Source: Aphrocallistes beatrix (Eukaryota; Porifera; Hexactinellida; Sceptrulophora; Aphrocallistidae). Taken from it: a DNA stretch of 64,000 nucleotides. Shown here one piece after another: positions 11,801 through 17,961 of this stretch. Where the stretch lies: contig OY725493.1 in the NCBI GenBank assembly GCA_963281255.1, positions 5,053,857 to 5,117,856 of the forward strand, in the 5' to 3' direction. Under the pieces are notes generated by a model that searched no databases, was not told the origin of the DNA, and saw only the letters and a program-made list of their open reading frames with translations. The translations under genes and the position numbers were made by a program. The stretch's first letter is position 1, and each line of letters starts with the position of its first letter.

Positions 11801-11924
11801 GGAGAAGAGAGCGAAGAAACAAGAAATTTCATTCGCAAAACAGAAGAAAGCGCGGGACAATGCTCTCCTAAGGAAGCGAAGAATTCTCGAAGGGGACTAC
11901 ACAGTTCTAGACAGGTTCAAGTAG
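5899..11924 (+). CDS. WDR46: WD repeat protein 46 (Utp7), SSU processome
   Basis: Nucleolar component of the small-subunit processome, needed for 18S rRNA maturation. Exons are 5899-6452, 10827-11319 and 11379-11924, giving 530 residues. The first junction is AA|GTGAGT to CCTTAG|G and restores Lys-Tyr within the family block that continues as [11 protein letters not shown]. The protein has a Lys-rich N-terminus, WD repeats (about 130-370) with [14 protein letters not shown], and a C-terminal block with [18 protein letters not shown] and a basic helical tail, all diagnostic of WDR46/Utp7. Intron 1 is 4374 bp and contains two complete minus-strand genes; intron 2 is 59 bp. An AG occurs 12 bases before the ATG. 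AMDHD1 starts 134 bp after the stop. Confidence 0.92.
6534..7520 (-). CDS. Glutathionyl-hydroquinone reductase (Xi-class GST), nested in WDR46 intron 1
   Basis: Predicted to reduce glutathionyl-hydroquinones to hydroquinones using glutathione. The single open frame gives 328 residues from the first ATG (7520); the frame runs back to a GTG at 7556 but has no earlier ATG. The catalytic motif is Cys-Pro-Phe-Ala-His-Arg with Cys near residue 60, where the family usually has Cys-Pro-Trp-Ala. Other Xi-class blocks are [35 protein letters not shown] and a C-terminal [13 protein letters not shown]. The N-terminus is basic and could be a mitochondrial presequence. It lies antisense inside the WDR46 intron. 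As I recall, this class is described from bacteria, fungi and photosynthetic organisms rather than animals. A TTTTTCAG lies 35 bases before the ATG. Confidence 0.85.
   Translation of the reverse strand: MHPRKVLKSLLRVQIRNVQLTASLPFPKSQSGFNETVDSDGVKHFLITPNRYHLYSSFACPFAHRALLVRALKGLTKAIPSSDLWVNERNEYIFSDQPGEGSPDFVNRKTTLMEVYKKSSGSFKGRATVPALFDRNLNRIINNESAEIMRIFNDKFNKLAEYPDRDFYPESLQKDIDQVNEWVHNDITMGVYLTGNSRNQKSYERNVMRVFDALDKVEDILENQRYLCGDRLTEADLRLWPSLLRFDPIYNILYLCNLRRISDYKNLSGYTRDIFQIPGVEETVNMDHAKKIYLKYQKNNNPKGIISIGPIIDLHLPHGRDHLQRRPL
7557..8293. other. Spacer between the two nested genes, with small inverted repeats
   Basis: 737 bp between the reductase 5' end and the HADHA stop, inside WDR46 intron 1. 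There is no ORF of note. Two perfect inverted repeats lie close together: TATGGC/GCCATA at 8015-8032 (6-bp stem, 6-nt loop) and GGGGACA/TGTCCCC at 8060-8076 (7-bp stem, 3-nt loop). The second stands out from AT-rich surroundings. Confidence 0.5.
8294..10681 (-). CDS. HADHA: Mitochondrial trifunctional protein alpha subunit
   Basis: Catalyses the enoyl-CoA hydratase and 3-hydroxyacyl-CoA dehydrogenase steps of long-chain beta-oxidation in the mitochondrion. Exons are 10046-10681 and 8294-9976 (69-bp intron), giving 772 residues, close to the usual 760. The N-terminus is Arg/Ser-rich, as expected for a presequence. The hydratase domain shows [13 protein letters not shown] and [20 protein letters not shown] with both catalytic acidic positions. 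The dehydrogenase domain shows the Rossmann motif [11 protein letters not shown] and [18 protein letters not shown] with the catalytic His. The C-terminal domain ends with [19 protein letters not shown] lies one base before the ATG (AG at 10683-10684). It is antisense within WDR46 intron 1. Confidence 0.95.
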
Positions 11925-12058
11925 ATTTGTTAATCTCAACAATATTAGCATTTTTTTGAAATCAACAAAATAATCTACGTAAACATGATCAATTGATCAT
12001 AGTTTCAAATTGTTTAATATGAATAACCTTTTTAGCCAAATATCACTTAGACTCACAA

Positions 12059-13390
12059 ATGGCCAGTAAGGTGTCAGGGGAGTATCTCCTGAGAATACGC
12101 AATGCGGTGCAGGTGGTCCAGGTATGTAGGGAGAAGCAGCTCATGCTACGAGGTCCTGAGATGAAGAATCTGGTAGTGATGAATGCCACTGAGGACAATG
12201 GCATATCAATTGTAGTCGATAACGCTGGGTTGATTGCTGACATCTGTACAGATCAAGAAGCAGATTCCAAATTTTCAGGTGTCACCTTTCGCAGGGAATT
12301 AGATGCAACCGGGAAATGTATCATTCCAGGGTTAGTGGACGCACACACTCACCCAGTCTGGGCTGGGGACAGGGTGCATGAGTTCGCGATGAAGCTAGCT
12401 GGAGCTTCCTATTTGGACGTACATAAGCAAGGAGGAGGGATACACTACACAGTCGAGAAAACTCGAGAAGCGACGAAAGAAGAACTGTCTTCCCTCCTCC
12501 TCTCTCGACTCAACAAAATGCTACGTCATGGGACAACTCTCCTCGAGGCAAAGAGTGGATATGGATTAGATGCTGAGAACGAAATAAAGATGTTGGAAGT
12601 GATAGAAAACGCGAAAACAGCTCAAGCAATAGAAATATCGTCCACCTTCTGTGGCGCTCATGCTATCCCCAAAGGGAAGTCATTATTAGAAGCAAGCAAT
12701 GACGTCATCAGCAACCAACTGCCAGCCTTACGAGATCAGATCTCTAAAGGGGAGCTGAGAGTGGATAGCATCGATGTGTTCTGTGAGAAAGGAGTTTTCG
12801 ATATCGAAGAAACGAGGAGGATTCTGCAGGCTGGAGCTCAAATGGGCCTGGAGATTAATTTTCATGGCGATGAACTGAACCCGTTAAACGCCGCGGAATT
12901 GGCAGCAGAACTAAATTCGCGTGCAATTAGTCACTTAGAAGAGATTTCTCCACAGGGCATTAAAGCCATCTCTAAGTCCTCTACGGTTGCTATCCTGCTA
13001 CCAACAACTGCGTACATTCTCCGTCTAAAGCGGCCGCCGGCTAGACACATGCTGGAAGAGGGTGTGGCCATCGCTCTCGGGAGTGACTTCAATCCTAACG
13101 CGTACTGTACGTCAATGCCTGTGGTAATGCACTTAGCTTGCGTCCTACTTAACATGAGTCTAGAAGAAGCTCTGGTCGCTAGTACGATCAACGCAGCAGC
13201 TGCGCTTAAGAGGAGTAGCACCCATGGCAGTCTAGAGGTAGGGAAACGAGCGGACCTGTTGATACTGAACGCGCCCAGGTGGGAACACCTTGTATACCAG
13301 TTCGGAGAGGCTGATTCTGTGATAGGAAGTGTTGTGATTGGCGGACGAATCGTATTCGAGTCCCAAAACGTTAACCAACACCAATTCTAA
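12059..13390 (+). CDS. AMDHD1: Imidazolonepropionase (histidine catabolism)
   Basis: Hydrolyses 4-imidazolone-5-propionate to formiminoglutamate, the third step of histidine degradation in the cytosol. The single exon gives 443 residues, the usual length. It belongs to the amidohydrolase superfamily: the metal-binding HTH is at residues 96-98 (DAHTHPVWAG). Further blocks are TTLLEAKSGYGLD, FCGAHAIPKG, INFHGDELNP and LGSDFNPNA, which carry the other metal ligands and substrate contacts. CACTTAG ends eight bases before the ATG. AATAAA occurs at 13432-13437. Its 3' end converges with TLNRD1. Confidence 0.95.
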   Translation: MASKVSGEYLLRIRNAVQVVQVCREKQLMLRGPEMKNLVVMNATEDNGISIVVDNAGLIADICTDQEADSKFSGVTFRRELDATGKCIIPGLVDAHTHPVWAGDRVHEFAMKLAGASYLDVHKQGGGIHYTVEKTREATKEELSSLLLSRLNKMLRHGTTLLEAKSGYGLDAENEIKMLEVIENAKTAQAIEISSTFCGAHAIPKGKSLLEASNDVISNQLPALRDQISKGELRVDSIDVFCEKGVFDIEETRRILQAGAQMGLEINFHGDELNPLNAAELAAELNSRAISHLEEISPQGIKAISKSSTVAILLPTTAYILRLKRPPARHMLEEGVAIALGSDFNPNAYCTSMPVVMHLACVLLNMSLEEALVASTINAAAALKRSSTHGSLEVGKRADLLILNAPRWEHLVYQFGEADSVIGSVVIGGRIVFESQNVNQHQF

Positions 13391-13431
13391 CTAATTTAGT
13401 GTATTTTACCCATTGATTGGTATAAGATAAT

Positions 13432-13437
13432 AATAAA
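13432..13437 (+). terminator. Polyadenylation signal AATAAA for AMDHD1
   Basis: AATAAA 42 bases after the AMDHD1 stop, within an A-rich run. It is the only good hexamer before the convergent TLNRD1 stop. Confidence 0.6.
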
Positions 13438-13491
13438 ATAAAAACACACAATTCGGTGAAAATAATGGATGGGGTTGCTATGCTGAGTGGT

Positions 13492-14469
13492 TTATCTTTT
13501 ATGTGATATCTTTCCTGCCGGGGCGTGGTCTCGCAATAACGTCGTTAGCATAAGGGAGGCGTCAGTTACCGCGATTTGGCATTTTAATAGCTGCTGCCAT
13601 CTGTGCTCTTCGCTCTCTCCTGACTGTAGTTCCGCCGCAGTAGCTAAGAATTTCGCACAGCCGGATACGACTGCCATTGCGATTCCTAATATTTTGAGTT
13701 GAACTTTGTGTCCCTCAGTCCCTAGCTCCGCTGGCCGTCCTAGCAACACGTCACCTCCTTCTAACAAGTAATCGATACAGGTGTCGAGAGCCGCGAGTAG
13801 TGGCTTGCTAAACAGAAGAGAGATGTGACAGTCTTTCTCTGTTGGTAGCGATTTGAGTGAGGTCAGGAATGATGCAGAACATCCTTGCAAGCATTGTGCG
13901 AGCAATGCTAGCTGCTCTCTCTTAGCCGGAGGTACCTTGTCGTGTTCAGCGGCGCGGGAACAAGCTTTTACGAAAACTGTCACATTTTCCGCCACGCTAC
14001 GACTTAAGGTAACTGCTAACTTCCCTTGGTCGTCTCTCACAGCCGCTCCACTCCCACCCAACTGACGGACACACCTCTCCACCAGGAATCTGGCCTTGCT
14101 GACACGGTACAAGTCTATCACTCCTGGCACGGCAGGTTTGCTGTCCGGCATGTCGACTGCTACATGGTACGCAGCATGTGCTGATTGCTCGGTCAGGGAG
14201 ACTGTTGAGCTGGTGAGCATATCGACTATCCTACCCTCATCCTGTTTATTGTATGAGTTATTACTCAGCGCAGATCTGAGAAAGTCGAGCAGAGCCTGAA
14301 GGCTAATTAGCAAACTCTTACTATTCGCTATCGCGCTTTCAAGGCACTTTGAAAAGGAACTGTGTGCAGATGCTACAGGTCCGAGGACTTGTGGTCTCTT
14401 CCCTCCTCCCAGCAGTAGGAGGTCTGCTGTCATTTGTATCTCGAGAGCGCTCTCCTCGTACGGACTCAT
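13492..14469 (-). CDS. TLNRD1: Talin rod domain-containing protein 1
   Basis: Actin-bundling protein made of two talin-rod-like helical bundles (R7/R8-like), acting at the cytoskeleton. The single exon gives 325 residues. The all-helical sequence carries a block near residues 90-140 (VSLTEQSAHAAYHVAV, then VPGVIDLYRVSKAR) that matches the TLNRD1 signature. A later block (KILGIAMAVVSGCAKFLATAAEL) matches its second bundle. The disordered N-terminus of mammalian TLNRD1 is missing. GTAG precedes the ATG by five bases. Its ATG is 113 bp from the divergent NAA38 ATG, so the two probably share a bidirectional promoter region. Confidence 0.85.
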   Translation of the reverse strand: MSPYEESALEIQMTADLLLLGGGKRPQVLGPVASAHSSFSKCLESAIANSKSLLISLQALLDFLRSALSNNSYNKQDEGRIVDMLTSSTVSLTEQSAHAAYHVAVDMPDSKPAVPGVIDLYRVSKARFLVERCVRQLGGSGAAVRDDQGKLAVTLSRSVAENVTVFVKACSRAAEHDKVPPAKREQLALLAQCLQGCSASFLTSLKSLPTEKDCHISLLFSKPLLAALDTCIDYLLEGGDVLLGRPAELGTEGHKVQLKILGIAMAVVSGCAKFLATAAELQSGESEEHRWQQLLKCQIAVTDASLMLTTLLRDHAPAGKISHKR

Positions 14470-14582
14470 GCTCTCTACAATCCCTGACTCAATTAACCGA
14501 TTAATTTTATTGTAAATATTAATTAGAACCTTGAAACAATTGATTATTTATGAAAATTAAGGTTATTAAATGAATTAGTCCA
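14470..14582. promoter_or_regulatory. Probable shared divergent promoter region, TLNRD1/NAA38
   Basis: 113 bp separate the two divergent start codons, and both genes have a TAG 4-5 bases before their ATG. Transcription of both must begin in or near this AT-rich segment. No TATA box or known factor site is claimed. Confidence 0.45.
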
Positions 14583-14939
14583 ATGAGCGAGACTACAGAG
14601 ACAATTGATAAGAAGGAAGAGAGTGCGAGTAGAGAAGCAGAAACGCTTGTAGAGGCGGAGCCAACTTCCAAACCGGATGCAGTTCTGAAGGGACGAGACT
14701 ATCTGAAGTCACTCCTTGACAAGAAGATGATGATACTGACAAGAGACGGACGGGTTCTTATAGGAAGGTTCCATTGTACAGATAAGCAGCTTAATATCAT
14801 TCTGGAGGGGTGCAATGAATACCAGAGCGTGGAAGAGATGAAGAAAACCGAGAACAAAAGCAAAAAGAAAGCGCGTTATCACAATCTCGTTATTATCGCA
14901 GAGAAATTTATAGCTAACATATTTGTACATAAGGGTTAG
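14583..14939 (+). CDS. NAA38: NatC auxiliary subunit, LSM domain (NAA38/LSMD1)
   Basis: Small Sm-like subunit of the NatC N-terminal acetyltransferase, which acetylates ribosome-bound nascent chains. It has 118 residues: a Glu-rich, disordered first third, then an LSM fold from about residue 38. Sm1 shows DGRVLIGRFHCTDKQLNIIL; Sm2 shows NLVIIAEKFIANIFV. The pairing of GRFHCTD with NIIL favours NAA38 over spliceosomal LSm proteins, but at this length the assignment is less firm. ATTAG lies four bases before the ATG. NUP88 starts 117 bp after the stop on the same strand, an operon-like spacing. Confidence 0.75.
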   Translation: MSETTETIDKKEESASREAETLVEAEPTSKPDAVLKGRDYLKSLLDKKMMILTRDGRVLIGRFHCTDKQLNIILEGCNEYQSVEEMKKTENKSKKKARYHNLVIIAEKFIANIFVHKG

Positions 14940-15005
14940 ATCAGGTCTTAGTTTAGTTATTCAACTAAATTTTAAATCTTAGAATATTTTAGATTTCGCA
15001 TTTCA

Positions 15006-15011
15006 AATAAA
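15006..15011 (+). terminator. AATAAA between NAA38 and NUP88
   Basis: AATAAA 66 bases after the NAA38 stop and only 45 bases before the NUP88 ATG. A CTAG acceptor-like site follows at 15047-15050. Signal followed closely by acceptor is the arrangement seen between genes of trans-spliced operons. Confidence 0.55.
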
Positions 15012-15056
15012 AATACAATTCTTTGTTGTGTTGACACTCTAGAATTCTAGATCTTA

Positions 15057-17237
15057 ATGGCTGAATCCCTCGTCACGCCGACTTTCAGTGTGAGTACACC
15101 TCTAGGCGAAGTGTTCCATCGGTCGGTTAGCTCAAGTTTATCAGAATCAGAATTCCTTTCATGGACAGAAAAGCTATCGAATCATGACATCTTCCTCTCC
15201 CTCAAACACTCCATTCCTCCTACTCACGCTACAAGCCTCAGCTCTTCTACCCTATTCAGTCTGTCTGCTTCCTGCAAAGGAGTTCTCCTGCTCTGGTTCC
15301 CAGCTAAGCGCGAAATTAACGCGATTTCTCTCGTCACTCTAGACATCCTATCACCTCCGAACTGGCCCGTACTTCGACTGACACCAGAGCCCAGAGCTGC
15401 TATTCACCAGCTGCTCCTCTCTCCGGATGGTTATCACTGCCTGCTCGTTTCGGACGATTCCACTTATCTCATTGCACTACCCAAGTACCTCTATGATTCC
15501 CGTACATATTCCCATCACTTGGCGAAACCCCTCTCTTCTACTATCGATTGCAACCAAATCAAAGTGCTTTCGAGGAAGCAGAAGTTTGTAGAGATCTGTG
15601 AGGTTCGATTTTCTCCAGAAGAGCTCACAGCACAGCTAATCTTCGTACTCTGCTCTGACGGATTTCTGCATATTTTCTCACCTCTCGCCATTAATGAGCC
15701 AGTTTGCAGCTACAACCTCAATCCTGATCCTAATGCAACCATCTCCGCCTCGATATCACTCTCAAAAGCAATGGGAGATGAGCCTGTATCGTTCGACTTC
15801 ACAGTTTCTAACACTCCAATTACACCAGGAGGGCAATGGCTGTCTCTCTACCTGTTGATGGGCAATGGAGATGTAAGACTGGTCTCGATTGATTTGAGTC
15901 AGATAGACATGGGAAGGGGAGAGGGCATTATATTCGGAGATGTCCTACCCATGCACCCATCACCTCCTGACTTGTACGATGATGAGGCCTGCAAACTTGT
16001 CTGTCTACGCTCAGCTGTGCCTAGCTTCATAATCGCCAGTGCCCCTGGGAAACTGTACCACTGCGTGCACCTCAGCACTCCGCCCTCACCCCAGCCCACA
16101 CCTCCCCCAACTGGCACAGCTAGTCATGAACCCGACGAGATGATCTTCCTGCTGGAGGTAGTGGATCTAACTTCAGAAGAAGACAATGATCAACTATTTT
16201 CACACCCGCCTCGCATCATAACCGATCCCAATTCCCCTTACAGGTACATTCTATGCTGTGAGAACGGTGTTTACAACATTTCACTACCTTCTCTCGAGCT
16301 AATGAACGCATACTGCAAACAGGATGAGCTGGGTTATGATATCTCTCTCCTGTCTCGAGACGACTCCCTCACTGCAACAGAGGTAGATCTCATCTTGCAG
16401 ACCAAATCCAATCAGATATATGGGGTCGTGTTAGTCTCCCTGCCGAGCCTGGGACCCCCTGTGCTACTCTTCACTTTCAAAGACGGAAATTGCCTCTCAA
16501 AGGACCTCCCACCTATTAACAGGATATCAGCCGTTCCCTTGGTCGTTCAGTCAGATGAAAAAAGCTCTCTTAACTCTTCGCTTAGTATTGGCCGAAAAGA
16601 TTTTGCAGAGTCAATAAAGCAAACTTTGAAATCTGCAAATACAATGCCGATATTGAAGAATCAACCAGATGAGGAGGTTTCACAGGAAGAGCTGTATAGC
16701 CTTCTGATCAATAGCACGGACAACTTGAGGCAACAAGTCAATCTCTCCCAGTACAAAGCACTGGAGGAGCTTTTGCACAAGGCTCAGTCTTTACTAGACA
16801 GCAAACAACATCTCGAAGAGGCTATCATACGCAGTCAGAACGAGGTACAAATGCTGAGAGAAAACACGAAAGAAATTGACACCAAAATTGGACTCGCAAA
16901 TGTGAAATACGCTTCCAATCTTGAACGAGTGCACAAGGTTCTACAGAAAATTTTACAAATGAATCCAACTCTCTCCAAAGAAGAAAAGAAATATCAGGAG
17001 ACGCTTAAAGAACTGGAGAACAGGATCCCCCTCTTGAACGAGAGGATCCAGCATACCCGAGCTAAGCTCGAAAACCCTAGCCTAATCATTCCAGGGCGAG
17101 GGAGATCTAGCTCCACCGGGATGATGAGGAGTCAACACGAGCAGATACAAGCTAAGATCAGAGCGTTCGCGCAATCGTACAAGTCACTGAGAACTAAACT
17201 CGACCAGCTAAACATCGATGTCGCTACCATGTCCTAA
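15057..17237 (+). CDS. NUP88: Nucleoporin Nup88
   Basis: Cytoplasmic-face nuclear pore subunit that works with Nup214 and Nup98 in mRNA and protein export. The single exon gives 726 residues, close to the human 741. The first 480 or so residues have the low-identity beta-propeller pattern of Nup88 (for example GVLLLWFPAKREINAISL and RFSPEELTAQLIFVLCSDGFLHIFS). Residues from about 530 to the end form coiled coils (ALEELLHKAQSLLDSKQHLEEA and later heptads) that would join the Nup214/Nup62 trimer. An acidic/proline loop interrupts the propeller near 355-375. CTAG is six bases before the ATG. Confidence 0.85.
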   Translation: MAESLVTPTFSVSTPLGEVFHRSVSSSLSESEFLSWTEKLSNHDIFLSLKHSIPPTHATSLSSSTLFSLSASCKGVLLLWFPAKREINAISLVTLDILSPPNWPVLRLTPEPRAAIHQLLLSPDGYHCLLVSDDSTYLIALPKYLYDSRTYSHHLAKPLSSTIDCNQIKVLSRKQKFVEICEVRFSPEELTAQLIFVLCSDGFLHIFSPLAINEPVCSYNLNPDPNATISASISLSKAMGDEPVSFDFTVSNTPITPGGQWLSLYLLMGNGDVRLVSIDLSQIDMGRGEGIIFGDVLPMHPSPPDLYDDEACKLVCLRSAVPSFIIASAPGKLYHCVHLSTPPSPQPTPPPTGTASHEPDEMIFLLEVVDLTSEEDNDQLFSHPPRIITDPNSPYRYILCCENGVYNISLPSLELMNAYCKQDELGYDISLLSRDDSLTATEVDLILQTKSNQIYGVVLVSLPSLGPPVLLFTFKDGNCLSKDLPPINRISAVPLVVQSDEKSSLNSSLSIGRKDFAESIKQTLKSANTMPILKNQPDEEVSQEELYSLLINSTDNLRQQVNLSQYKALEELLHKAQSLLDSKQHLEEAIIRSQNEVQMLRENTKEIDTKIGLANVKYASNLERVHKVLQKILQMNPTLSKEEKKYQETLKELENRIPLLNERIQHTRAKLENPSLIIPGRGRSSSTGMMRSQHEQIQAKIRAFAQSYKSLRTKLDQLNIDVATMS

Positions 17238-17961
17238 ATAACTAGAGCGTAGGTGACATTAGAGATTATATTAATTCTAACCTGTAACGTTATTCTACCA
17301 TGTCTTAAATTAGATACGTGAATTGTGCAATTGATAAGCAGTCTGTTGGTTGTGATGCATGTGACTGCATGTCTCGAGTAATATTGACACAATAGTTCAA
17401 GTTCAGTGAGCTCAAGAGTCTAAGTTGAAGCAAAGCTTTGACTAAGGCGATTTATAAACAATTAATTGACTGTTCCGGCAGCAACGAAAACAAAATATAT
17501 AATTAGATAAGTATAATTGAGAAAACTAGAAAACAACACCCACCTAAATAACATATCCTAGAGACAAAAAATATACACTAACAAAAAGTATTAGGGGTCC
17601 ATTACTTGATGTTTAGATAAACAGAAAATAAATCAAGATAATCTAAACTAGTGAGTCAACGAAAATAGAAATGTAAGTTTGGTCCTGGTTTGCGCTACAA
17701 TTATATTGTTATGACTGTTCATTTCTAAGAGCCATAGTTACTATGAGCACATACCAGTAGCCAGTATGGATAATGGAGTAATTTGAGTCGCTCAGGTGCT
17801 CAAATCCCATAGGGGTATGGGATAAGTATTGAGCAAGGAAGGAGCACGCACCTCGAGCTTTCTTCTACGCTAATTATTAAGTTTAACGTAATGTGGGCGT
17901 TTTCTACGTTTTCAAATAAAGCAGTTACTTGTGGAGCCTGTTGTTGTGACAGCTGTAGCTA
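17238..17961. other. Convergent spacer NUP88-Vasa with a structured block
   Basis: 724 bp between two convergent stops. AATAAA occurs on the plus strand at 17627-17632 and 17915-17920. No ORF is seen. The right half (17698-17834) carries several inverted repeats; the best is listed separately. Confidence 0.5.
17798..17834. repeat. Two-part hairpin, candidate structured RNA element
   Basis: Perfect 8-bp stem ATCCCATA/TATGGGAT closed by a GGGG loop (17804-17823). It is extended by an outer 6-bp stem GCTCAA/TTGAGC (17798-17803 with 17829-17834) and a 5-nt bulge on the 3' side. Two weaker hairpins (ACAAT/ATTGT near 17700, CATAG/CTATG near 17735) lie upstream. Function unknown. Confidence 0.45.
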
